Origin: Ilumatobacteraceae bacterium
GTDB lineage: Bacteria; Actinomycetota; Acidimicrobiia; Acidimicrobiales; Ilumatobacteraceae
Direction of reading: 5' to 3'
NCBI GenBank assembly: GCA_025456105.1
Contig: JALOLG010000114.1
Coordinates: 1-5,911, forward strand
DNA length: 5,911 bases
How positions within the stretch are numbered: the stretch's first letter is position 1; each line of letters starts with the position of its first letter. The position numbers were made by a program, and so were the translations under genes. Below, in pieces: positions 1-5,656 of this stretch. The notes below the pieces were generated by a model. That model was given only the letters and a program-made list of their open reading frames with translations. It had not been told where the DNA came from and made no database searches.

Positions 1-1208
1 TCGGCATCCTCTCCCGCGCCCCACGCAGCTACAGCACCCGCCGGCTCCGCGCGGCCGCCGTCGAGCGCGGCCACCACGTGAAGGTCCTCAACACGCTGCG
101 CTTCGCGATCGACCTGTCCGGCGACGAACCCGACCTCCAGTTCCGCGGTCGACCGCTCTCGCACTACGACGCGGTGCTCCCACGCATCGGCGCCTCGATC
201 ACCTACTTCGGCACCGCCGTGGTGCGCCAGTTCGAGCAGATGGACGTGTACACGCCCAACACCGCCAACGGCATCAGCACCGCCCGCGACAAGCTCCGCG
301 CCTACCAGGTGCTGTCGCGACACCACGTCGGCATGCCGGCCACCACGTTCGTGCGCGACCGCGCCGACGTGATGCCGGCCATCGAGCGCGTCGGCGGCGC
401 ACCCGTCGTGATCAAGCTGCTCGAGGGCACCCAGGGCATCGGCGTGATCCTGGCCCCCGACCTCCACGTCGCCGCGGCCGTCATCGAGACGCTCCACCGC
501 ACCAACCAGAACGTCCTCATCCAGCACTTCGTGGCCGAGAGCCGAGGCCGCGACGTGCGCGCGCTCGTCGTCGGCGATCGCGTCGTCGCCGCCATGCGGC
601 GGGTGGCCACCGGCGACGAGTTCCGCTCGAACCTCCACCGTGGCGGCCGGGTCGAGCGCCTCGACCTGCCGCCGGAGTTCGAGCAGCTGGCGGTGCGGTC
701 GGCCCAGATCATGGGGCTGCGGGTCGCCGGCGTCGACATGCTCGAGTCCGACGACGGGCCGCTGGTGATGGAGGTCAACTCCTCGCCGGGGCTCGAGGGG
801 ATCGAGTCGGCCACCGGGCTCGACGTCGCAGGCGCGATCGTCGACTACATCAGCCAGCAGGTGGCGTTCCCCGAGATCGACATCCGCCAGCGCCTCACGG
901 TGAGCACGGGCTTCGGCGTCGCCGAGATCGTCGTGAAGGACGGCGCCGAGATGGTGGGCAAGCGCATCGACGAGTCCGGCCTCGGCGAGCGCGACATCAC
1001 GGTGCTCACGCTCCACCGCGGCCCGCTCGTGGTGCCGAATCCTCGCGGTCACCGCATCCTCGAGGGCGGCGATCGCCTGCTGTGCTTCGGTCGCCTCGAG
1101 GAGATGCGATCGATGGTGCCCGAGCGCACCCGCCGCCGGTCGAAGGTGAAGCGCCTGCCGAAGCACCCGTTCGAGCCGGGTGGGCTCGGCACCGGGTCGA
1201 CCCCGTAA
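1..1208 (+). CDS. rimK: RimK-type ATP-grasp glutamate ligase with C-terminal RCK_C/TrkA-C domain (5' partial)
   Basis: ATP-dependent carboxylate-amine ligase of the RimK family; E. coli RimK adds glutamates to the C-terminus of ribosomal protein S6. The frame is open to the window edge (first full codon at base 3) and the visible GILSR...RLRAAAVERGH matches the RimK N-terminus, so only about three codons are missing and the internal GTG at 78 is not the start. Counting from base 3, I see the N-terminal region with SHYDAVLPRIG, the ATP-grasp segment VIKLLEGTQGIG (about 136-147), the FRSNLHRGG substrate loop (about 207-215) and the metal-binding VMEVNSSPGLEGIE (about 255-268). RimK normally ends here at about 300 residues. 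This protein continues to about 404, and residues about 302-370 have the RCK_C/TrkA-C pattern (EIVVKDGAEMVGKRIDE..., then ILEGGDRLLCFGR), followed by a basic tail. The domain may sense a small ligand (inference). The true acceptor could differ from S6. The following hydrolase gene starts within a few bases or overlaps, so an operon is likely. Confidence 0.9.
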   Translation, partial: GILSRAPRSYSTRRLRAAAVERGHHVKVLNTLRFAIDLSGDEPDLQFRGRPLSHYDAVLPRIGASITYFGTAVVRQFEQMDVYTPNTANGISTARDKLRAYQVLSRHHVGMPATTFVRDRADVMPAIERVGGAPVVIKLLEGTQGIGVILAPDLHVAAAVIETLHRTNQNVLIQHFVAESRGRDVRALVVGDRVVAAMRRVATGDEFRSNLHRGGRVERLDLPPEFEQLAVRSAQIMGLRVAGVDMLESDDGPLVMEVNSSPGLEGIESATGLDVAGAIVDYISQQVAFPEIDIRQRLTVSTGFGVAEIVVKDGAEMVGKRIDESGLGERDITVLTLHRGPLVVPNPRGHRILEGGDRLLCFGRLEEMRSMVPERTRRRSKVKRLPKHPFEPGGLGTGSTP

Positions 1209-1212
1209 CGTC

Positions 1213-2787
1213 GTGCCGGTGACCGGCCTCGCCCCGCCCACCTGCCGTGGCCGTCGGGGCATGGTGGCGAGCGCCGACCAGCTCGCCACCCAGGCGGGCA
1301 TGGCGATGCTGCACCGCGGCGGCGGCGCGGTCGACGCGGCCGTCGCGGCCGCCGCCACGATCGCGGTCACGGGCCCGCACCTGTGCGGCATGGGGGGCGA
1401 CCTGCTCGCGCTCGTCCACCAGGAGGGCCGCGTCCACGCGCTGAACGCCAGCGGGCGCGCCGGCGCCGGCAGCGATCCCGATCGGCTGCGCGCCGAAGGC
1501 CACGCCGTGATGCCGTTCCGGCACGACATCCGATCGGTCACGGTCCCGGGCTGCGTCGACGGGTGGCTGGCCCTCCACGAGCGCTTCGGCACCCTCGAGC
1601 TGGCGACGGTGCTCGAGCCGGCGATCACGCTCGCCGAGCAGGGATTCCCGGCGAGTCCCCTGCTCGTGGCGTCCCTCTCGATGCTCGATCCGACGGCGCG
1701 CTCGGCCTTCGCCCACCTCGTCGAGCACGCCACCCAGCCGGGCGCCCCGGTCACCTGGCCCGGGGCCGCACGAACGCTGCGTGCCGTGGCCGCCGGTGGC
1801 CGCGACGCCTTCTACGGCGGCGAGTTCGGCGCAGGGCTCGTGGCGATGGCGGACGGCCACCTCACCACGGACGACCTCGCGAGGGTCCAGGCCGACTGGG
1901 TGGCGCCGCTGTCGACGACCGCCTTCGGCGTCGACCTGCACACCATGGGGCCGAGCTCGCAGGGCTACCTCGCGCTCGGCGGGTCGGTCCTCGCCGACGC
2001 AGTCGGCCTGCCCGACGACCCCGACGACCCGAGCTGGGTCCACCTCCTGGTGGAGTGCGCCACCGCGGTGGCCCACGACCGGCCCGATCGCTTGCACGAC
2101 GGCGCCGACGGCGAGGCGCTGCTCGCCGACGTGTCGGCACGGGTCGGGCTCGTCGACCGCTCGCGTCGATCGGCCCGACCCGCCCCCGCGTCCGGCGGCG
2201 ACACCACGTACCTCTGCACCGCCGACGGGGACGGCACCGCGGTCTCGCTGATCCAGTCGAACGCGTCCGGCTTCGGCTCCTGGCTCGTCGAGCCGAGCAC
2301 GGGCATCAACCTCCACAACCGCGGCATCGGCTTCGATCTCCGTCCCGGCCACCCGGCGGCGCCGCTGCCCGGTCGCCGGCCGCCCCACACGCTCCTGCCG
2401 ATGCTCGCCACCGTGGACGGCCGCCTGCGCGCCGTCTTCGGGTCGATGGGCGGCGACGCGCAGCCCCAGATCGCGCTGCAGCTCGCGGCGCGGCTGTTCG
2501 GGCACCACGAGTCGCCGTCGCGGGCGATCTCGGCGCCGCGCTGGGTCCTGCGGGGCGCGACCGGCTTCGACACCTGGACCTCGGGACGGGCACCGACGCT
2601 CGTGATCGACCAGTCGATGGTGCGCTGGTGGCGCGACGAGCTCGTGCGCCGCGGGCACGAGGTGGAGCCCGCGAACGGCCTCGACCCCGGCTTCGGGCAC
2701 GCGCACGCGATCGTGGTGGAGCCCAGCGGGGGGCTCAGCGGTGCGGCCGACCCGCGCGCTCGGATCGGCGGCGTCGCCGCGATCTGA
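1213..2787 (+). CDS. Gamma-glutamyltransferase-family Ntn hydrolase, YwrD-like
   Basis: Self-processing Ntn hydrolase of the gamma-glutamyltransferase/glutathione hydrolase superfamily, about 524 residues, close to the 525 or so of the YwrD-like branch. Counting from GTG 1213: RGMVAS near the N-terminus, CGMGGD (58-63), the SGRAGAG stretch (80-86) where the family places its substrate-carboxylate arginine, and PGCVDGW (112-118). Predicted autocleavage occurs before Thr331 of GGDTTY, which would become the N-terminal nucleophile of the small subunit. SLIQSNASGFGS follows, then PGRRPPHT and the MGGDAQPQ glycine pair (412-419). No signal peptide is visible, so a cytoplasmic enzyme is likely, unlike periplasmic E. 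coli Ggt. The start is uncertain: GTG 1213 or 1219 lies just after the RimK-like stop, and GTG 1180 would overlap it; none has a strong Shine-Dalgarno. The substrate is inferred (gamma-glutamyl compounds or another acylated amine); YwrD-type members are poorly characterised. The neighbouring ligase suggests linked glutamyl chemistry. Confidence 0.9.
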   Translation: MPVTGLAPPTCRGRRGMVASADQLATQAGMAMLHRGGGAVDAAVAAAATIAVTGPHLCGMGGDLLALVHQEGRVHALNASGRAGAGSDPDRLRAEGHAVMPFRHDIRSVTVPGCVDGWLALHERFGTLELATVLEPAITLAEQGFPASPLLVASLSMLDPTARSAFAHLVEHATQPGAPVTWPGAARTLRAVAAGGRDAFYGGEFGAGLVAMADGHLTTDDLARVQADWVAPLSTTAFGVDLHTMGPSSQGYLALGGSVLADAVGLPDDPDDPSWVHLLVECATAVAHDRPDRLHDGADGEALLADVSARVGLVDRSRRSARPAPASGGDTTYLCTADGDGTAVSLIQSNASGFGSWLVEPSTGINLHNRGIGFDLRPGHPAAPLPGRRPPHTLLPMLATVDGRLRAVFGSMGGDAQPQIALQLAARLFGHHESPSRAISAPRWVLRGATGFDTWTSGRAPTLVIDQSMVRWWRDELVRRGHEVEPANGLDPGFGHAHAIVVEPSGGLSGAADPRARIGGVAAI

Positions 2788-2790
2788 GCG
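2757..2790 (+). terminator. Hairpin across the hydrolase stop codon, candidate terminator at a convergent junction
   Basis: A long imperfect inverted repeat. Arm 2757-2772 pairs with 2776-2790 around a 3-base loop (2773-2775), giving 15 base pairs with one G-T wobble (2762/2785) and one bulged G (2767). The structure contains the last codons and the TGA (2785-2787) of the hydrolase gene and ends 8 bases before the stop of the opposing LLM gene. There is no U-tract on either side, so it would be a U-less, actinobacterial-style terminator or a 3'-end stabiliser. In the minus-strand transcript the wobble becomes an A-C mismatch, so the hairpin favours the plus-strand RNA. The pairing is seen directly; termination is inferred. 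Confidence 0.5.
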
Positions 2791-2797
2791 GGCGACG

Positions 2798-3970
2798 TCA
2801 CGACACCAGCGGCACGACCTCCTCCATGAACCGCGCCATCTGCTCGTCGGCCTTCTTGTACGGGTCGCCGAGCAGGTGCGGGAAGATCGTGATGTACTCC
2901 ATCCCGAGCAGGTCCTTGTAGAACTGCACGCCCTCGGCCACCTGCTCGGGGCTGCCGAGCAGGATCGTCTTGTTGTCGATCGACTCCTGCAGCGTGGGGA
3001 TCAGCCCCGGCTTCGCCGGCTTGCCGTCGTCGCCCATGTAGCCCCGGCTCCAGCCGTACGGCCCGAGGAACTTCCAGAACTCGTCGTGGCCGGGCGTGGC
3101 CGTCTCGAGCGCCTTCTCGTAGGTGTCCTCCACCCGGACGGAGATCACCAACATCCGCTTCTCGTTGGGCGCGAGCTCGGTGCCGTGCGCCGCGGCGTAG
3201 CGCTCGCCGTACGTGTCCCAGAACCGCTTGATGAACGAGAAGTGCTGGTTCCAGAAGACCGCGCCGTGACCCACCACGGGCACGTACTCGAGGGTCGGCG
3301 GGCTGGTGACCGCCTGCCAGATGTCGAACGGGTACAGCGGGCGCGGCACGAGCGTGAGGTCCTGCACGGTCGAGCCGCGGTCGGGGATGCCCGGGATGGG
3401 GATCTGGAAGTGCTTGCCCTGGAACGAGAACGCCTCCTGCGTCAGCGCCCGCCGGATGATCTCCATCGACTCCTCGAACACCTCGCGGTTCAGCTCGTCG
3501 TCGGCGGCCTGGTCCGGGTTGTCGTGGGAGCCGATCGACACGCCCTTGTCGTTGAGGTGCAGCACCTCGCGCGGCACGGTGCCCCGGCCCACGCCGAGCA
3601 TCCCTCGGCCGCCCGACAGGTTGTGCAGGGTCGCGAAGTCCTCGGCCAGCCGCAACGGGTTCCACTGGGGCACGACGTTGAACATCGCGCCGAGGCGGAT
3701 CCGCTGCGTTCGGGCCGCGATCCACGTGGAGATCTGCAGCCCGTTCGGGATGACCTCGTAGCCCTCGTACTGGAAGTGGTGCTCGGTGGTCCAGAACGAG
3801 TCGTAGCCGAGCCGGTCGGCCTCGATCGCCGAGCTCACGTACTCGAGCGTGGCCTTCCACACCTGCTCGTTGGTGAAGCGACGATCGGTGGGAGCCGGGG
3901 GGCCACCTCCGGCGTCGTCCATCTCGACGCCTCCGAAGAAGAACGCCCCGACCTTCAATCCGTTGCCCAT
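2798..3970 (-). CDS. LLM-class (luciferase-like) flavin-dependent oxidoreductase
   Basis: A 390-residue TIM-barrel monooxygenase or oxidoreductase of the bacterial-luciferase-like family, using reduced FMN or F420; the choice cannot be made from sequence. Visible family signatures: KVGAFFFGG at the N-terminus (first strand), SFWTTEHHF (58-66), TQRIRLGAMFNVVPQWNPLRLAEDFATLHNLS with LSGGRGMLGVGRG (118-130), and the C-terminal LLGSPEQVAEGVQFYKDLLGMEYI (337-360), the usual closing helix-strand motif. The long middle insertion (about 140-260) is where substrate specificity normally resides. The ATG start is well supported: GGAGGTG lies 8 bases upstream on this strand. The gene diverges from the amidohydrolase across a very short gap and converges on the hydrolase gene, so it is probably monocistronic. 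The substrate is unknown. Family members act on alkanesulfonates, pyrimidines, aldehydes, nitriloacetates and others, and nothing here selects one. Confidence 0.93.
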   Translation of the reverse strand: MGNGLKVGAFFFGGVEMDDAGGGPPAPTDRRFTNEQVWKATLEYVSSAIEADRLGYDSFWTTEHHFQYEGYEVIPNGLQISTWIAARTQRIRLGAMFNVVPQWNPLRLAEDFATLHNLSGGRGMLGVGRGTVPREVLHLNDKGVSIGSHDNPDQAADDELNREVFEESMEIIRRALTQEAFSFQGKHFQIPIPGIPDRGSTVQDLTLVPRPLYPFDIWQAVTSPPTLEYVPVVGHGAVFWNQHFSFIKRFWDTYGERYAAAHGTELAPNEKRMLVISVRVEDTYEKALETATPGHDEFWKFLGPYGWSRGYMGDDGKPAKPGLIPTLQESIDNKTILLGSPEQVAEGVQFYKDLLGMEYITIFPHLLGDPYKKADEQMARFMEEVVPLVS

Positions 3971-3998
3971 GCGACACGCACCTCCGGCTCGTTATGGT
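3971..3998 (+). promoter_or_regulatory. Candidate leaderless promoter of the amidohydrolase
   Basis: TATGGT (3993-3998) fits the actinobacterial TANNNT -10 consensus and lies exactly 7 bases before the ATG at 4006, the spacing expected when transcription begins at the first base of the start codon. A weak -35 match, GCGACA (3971-3976), lies 16 bases upstream. No Shine-Dalgarno precedes either ATG 3994 or ATG 4006, consistent with a leaderless message. On the opposite strand the same bases read CATAAC, a possible -10 for the LLM gene. Confidence 0.4.
3979..3985 (-). promoter_or_regulatory. Ribosome binding site of the LLM oxidoreductase
   Basis: The minus strand reads GGAGGTG, a near-perfect Shine-Dalgarno, 8 bases upstream of the ATG at 3970. 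It fixes the start of the LLM gene. It sits inside the divergent gap, opposite the proposed plus-strand promoter, so the two genes share nearly all their control sequence. Confidence 0.7.
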
Positions 3999-4005
3999 CG
4001 CACAG

Positions 4006-5205
4006 ATGGCCGGAACCGTGCTGCAGCGCGCACTGCTCCCGTCGGGTGACATCGGCGACGTCCGGCTCGAGGACGGCCTCATCACCGCGATCGGGACCAC
4101 CGGGCCGGTCGGGCCCGACGACCGCCTCGTCGACCTCGCCGGTCACCTGCTGCTGCCCGCGCCCGCGGAGCCGCACGCCCACCTCGACAAGGCGTTCCTG
4201 GCCGAGCGGGTCCCGAACCCCACCGGCGACCTGATCGGCGCGATCGAGGCCATGGAGGCTTCCCGCCACCTCATCGACCGTCGCGACATCGAGGCGCGGG
4301 CGGAGCGTGCGGCCCGCCGGCTCGCCGCCGCCGGCTGCACCCTCGTGCGCACCCATGTCGACACCACCCGCGAGGAGGGCACCCGCAGCGTCGAGGCGCT
4401 GGCCGCCGTGCGGGATCGGCTCGCCGACCTCATCGAGATCGAGATCGTGGCGCTGGCCGGGTTCCCCGTCGCCGGGCCCGCCGGGGCGGACCACCGCGCC
4501 CTGCTGCGCGATGCCCTGCAGGTCGGCGCCGACCTCGTGGGGGGCTGCCCGCACCTCGACGACGATCCCGCCGCCGCCACCGAGGTGTACCTGTCGATCG
4601 CGACCGAGACCGGGCGGGCGGTCGACCTGCACACCGACGAGACCCTCGACCCGGGGGCGACGGGGCTCGCGACGTTGGCTCGCCAGGTGCTCCAGGGGTT
4701 CGCCCACCGGGTCACTGCGAGCCACTGCGTGAGCCTGGGGCAGCAGCCGCTCCACCAGCAGCAGGCCACCGCCGAGCTCGTCGCCGAGGCCGGGATCGGC
4801 GTCGTCACGCTGCCCGCCACCAACCTCTACCTCCAGGGCCGCGGCTCGGTGCCGATGCCACGGGGCCTCACGGCCGTGGGCGTCCTGCGTGCGGCCGGCG
4901 TGCCCGTCGCGGCCGGAGCCGACAACATCCAGGACCCGTTCAACCCGGTGGGTCGGGTGGACCCGTTCGAGACCGCCGCGCTCACCGTCCTGGCCGCGCA
5001 CCTGCTGCCGCACGAGGCATGGGAGGCCGTGAGCACCGCCGCTCGGGCCGTGCTCGGCCGCCCGAGCGGCGGCATCGCCGTCGGGCAGCCCGCCGATCTG
5101 CTCGCGCTCCCGGCCCACACGCTCCGCCAGGCCATCGCCGACGCCCCCGGCCACCGCCGCTCGTGGCACCGCGGCCGCGAGCGCACCACCGCACTACCAT
5201 CGTGA
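4006..5205 (+). CDS. CodA-like metal-dependent amidohydrolase/deaminase
   Basis: About 399 residues, amidohydrolase superfamily, with the layout of cytosine deaminase (CodA) and AtzC-type enzymes: an N-terminal beta-sandwich strand set, then a metal-binding TIM barrel, then a closing segment (GGIAVGQPADLLALPA). Counting from ATG 4006, the metal and catalytic ligands are present: HxH of EPHAHLDKAF (57, 59), His209 and Glu212 of DLHTDE, His240 of TASHCVS, and Asp306 of AGADNIQDPF. The RTHVD motif (115-119) is also CodA-like. Two cytosine-pocket positions differ from E. coli CodA: the FPQEG segment carrying its Gln156 is replaced by a GFPVAG-like stretch, and the residue after the catalytic Asp is Asn rather than Asp314. 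Cytosine is therefore doubtful; another cyclic amide or amino-heterocycle is likelier. The start at 4006 is preferred over the in-frame ATG 3994 because of the TANNNT spacing. It diverges from the LLM oxidoreductase. Confidence 0.9.
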   Translation: MAGTVLQRALLPSGDIGDVRLEDGLITAIGTTGPVGPDDRLVDLAGHLLLPAPAEPHAHLDKAFLAERVPNPTGDLIGAIEAMEASRHLIDRRDIEARAERAARRLAAAGCTLVRTHVDTTREEGTRSVEALAAVRDRLADLIEIEIVALAGFPVAGPAGADHRALLRDALQVGADLVGGCPHLDDDPAAATEVYLSIATETGRAVDLHTDETLDPGATGLATLARQVLQGFAHRVTASHCVSLGQQPLHQQQATAELVAEAGIGVVTLPATNLYLQGRGSVPMPRGLTAVGVLRAAGVPVAAGADNIQDPFNPVGRVDPFETAALTVLAAHLLPHEAWEAVSTAARAVLGRPSGGIAVGQPADLLALPAHTLRQAIADAPGHRRSWHRGRERTTALPS

Positions 5206-5208
5206 GAC

Positions 5209-5231
5209 GGTCGCCGGGGGCGCCCGGCACC
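5209..5231 (+). terminator. GC-rich hairpin just after the amidohydrolase stop
   Basis: Three bases after the TGA, GGT plus GCCGGG (5209-5218, with bulged C5212) pairs with CCCGGC plus ACC (5223-5231) around a GGCG loop, giving 9 base pairs, seven of them G-C in a row or nearly so. No U-tract follows. It may be a U-less terminator or attenuator separating the amidohydrolase from the small gene that begins at 5269. The pairing is seen; the function is inferred. Confidence 0.4.
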
Positions 5232-5268
5232 ACTCACGGGGAGGGATCAGCACGGTGGTCGAGGGAGC

Positions 5269-5559
5269 ATGGTCATCGAGTTCCTGACGTTCGAGGTCGA
5301 TCCCCCCGACCGCGATCACTGGCTCGCGGTCGAGGAGCGCACCTGGAGCCGATTCCTGGCCGACCAGCCGGGCTTCGTGCGCAAGGAGGTGTGGCTCGAC
5401 CCGACCGAGCCCCAGCGGATCCACGCCATGATCCAGTGGGAGTCCGAGGAGCGCTGGAGGGCGGTCTCGACGGAGGCGATCGCCGCTGTCGACCGGTCGA
5501 TGGGGCCGTGGCACCGGCCCTGCACCTGCCGGACCTTCCACGTGCTGCGCACCGTCTGA
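5269..5559 (+). CDS. Small TIGR03792-like protein, dimeric alpha-beta barrel (ABM) fold
   Basis: A 96-residue protein with the pattern of the TIGR03792 family, first defined from cyanobacteria and related to antibiotic-biosynthesis-monooxygenase-like ferredoxin-fold proteins. MVIEFLTFEV (first strand) is followed by a helix with W18 and W26, then PGFVRKEVWLDP (34-45), a strand-turn-strand with IQWESEERWRAV (55-66), and a C-terminal strand. There is no signal peptide or membrane segment, so it is cytosolic. The function of the family is not established; proteins of this fold act as small monooxygenases, heme- or ligand-binding subunits, or stress proteins. The C-terminus carries HRPCTC (82-87), a His and two Cys close together, which I do not recall as a family feature. 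GAGGGAG sits directly before the ATG, so its Shine-Dalgarno is very close. It lies between the amidohydrolase and the ABC ATPase on the same strand. Confidence 0.75.
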   Translation: MVIEFLTFEVDPPDRDHWLAVEERTWSRFLADQPGFVRKEVWLDPTEPQRIHAMIQWESEERWRAVSTEAIAAVDRSMGPWHRPCTCRTFHVLRTV

Positions 5560-5619
5560 CAGGGCGCACCACGATGGCCCGGCCCCGACGAAACACGAAC
5601 GACACAGTGCCGACACATG

Positions 5620-5634
5620 CGGGTCGACCACCCG
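5620..5634. repeat. Short inverted repeat upstream of the ABC ATPase
   Basis: CGGGT (5620-5624) and ACCCG (5630-5634) form an inverted repeat with a 5-base centre. It lies just before the TAGGGT -10 candidate, in the region an operator would occupy. It could equally be a chance palindrome: GTCGAC-centred palindromes recur inside the genes of this GC-rich window. Confidence 0.25.
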
Positions 5635-5638
5635 TGCC

Positions 5639-5651
5639 TAGGGTTCGGAGG
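5639..5651 (+). promoter_or_regulatory. Possible -10 element and ribosome binding site of the ABC ATPase
   Basis: TAGGGT (5639-5644) fits the TANNNT -10 pattern, and GGAGG (5647-5651) is a strong Shine-Dalgarno 5 bases before the ATG at 5657 but only 2 before the ATG at 5654. The Shine-Dalgarno therefore favours the second ATG. The two signals conflict if both are used, because a start site about 7 bases after TAGGGT would remove the Shine-Dalgarno. The ribosome binding site is the better supported of the two. No convincing -35 is present. Confidence 0.45.
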
Positions 5652-5656
5652 ACATG

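Noticed and set aside
78..80. GTG at 78 as the start of the RimK-like gene.
   Set aside because: The same frame is open to the window edge and the upstream residues align with the conserved RimK N-terminus, so the gene starts just outside the window.
145..156. Perfect 12-base palindrome centred on GTCGAC, with a similar 10-base one at 1194-1203.
   Set aside because: GTCGAC-centred palindromes recur within coding sequence here and fit codon usage. Neither is placed at a promoter, so no operator role is supported.
1006..2706. Long open frame (566 codons) on the minus strand opposite the hydrolase gene.
   Set aside because: Composition is Arg/Gly/Ala/Pro-rich low-complexity with no recognisable motif. 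It is the expected antisense shadow of a GC-rich gene, and the plus-strand frame carries clear family motifs.
1965..4100. Open frame of 711 codons on the minus strand spanning both the hydrolase and the LLM gene regions.
   Set aside because: It runs in a different frame from the LLM gene, is rich in Arg and Ala, and shows no domain. The real minus-strand gene is 2798-3970.
2741..4234. Open frame of 497 codons on the plus strand antisense to the LLM gene.
   Set aside because: His/Arg/Val/Leu-rich translation typical of antisense to a GC3-biased gene. It overlaps three real genes and has no motif.
3955..5169. Open frame of 404 codons on the minus strand opposite the amidohydrolase.
   Set aside because: Low-complexity Gly/Arg/Val composition and no family motif, whereas the plus-strand frame has all amidohydrolase metal ligands.
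5542..5580. Possible small hairpins around the end of the TIGR03792-like gene (GTGC/GCAC, GGGC/GCCC).
   Set aside because: Stems of only 4 base pairs, one with an 11-base loop, are expected by chance at this GC content.
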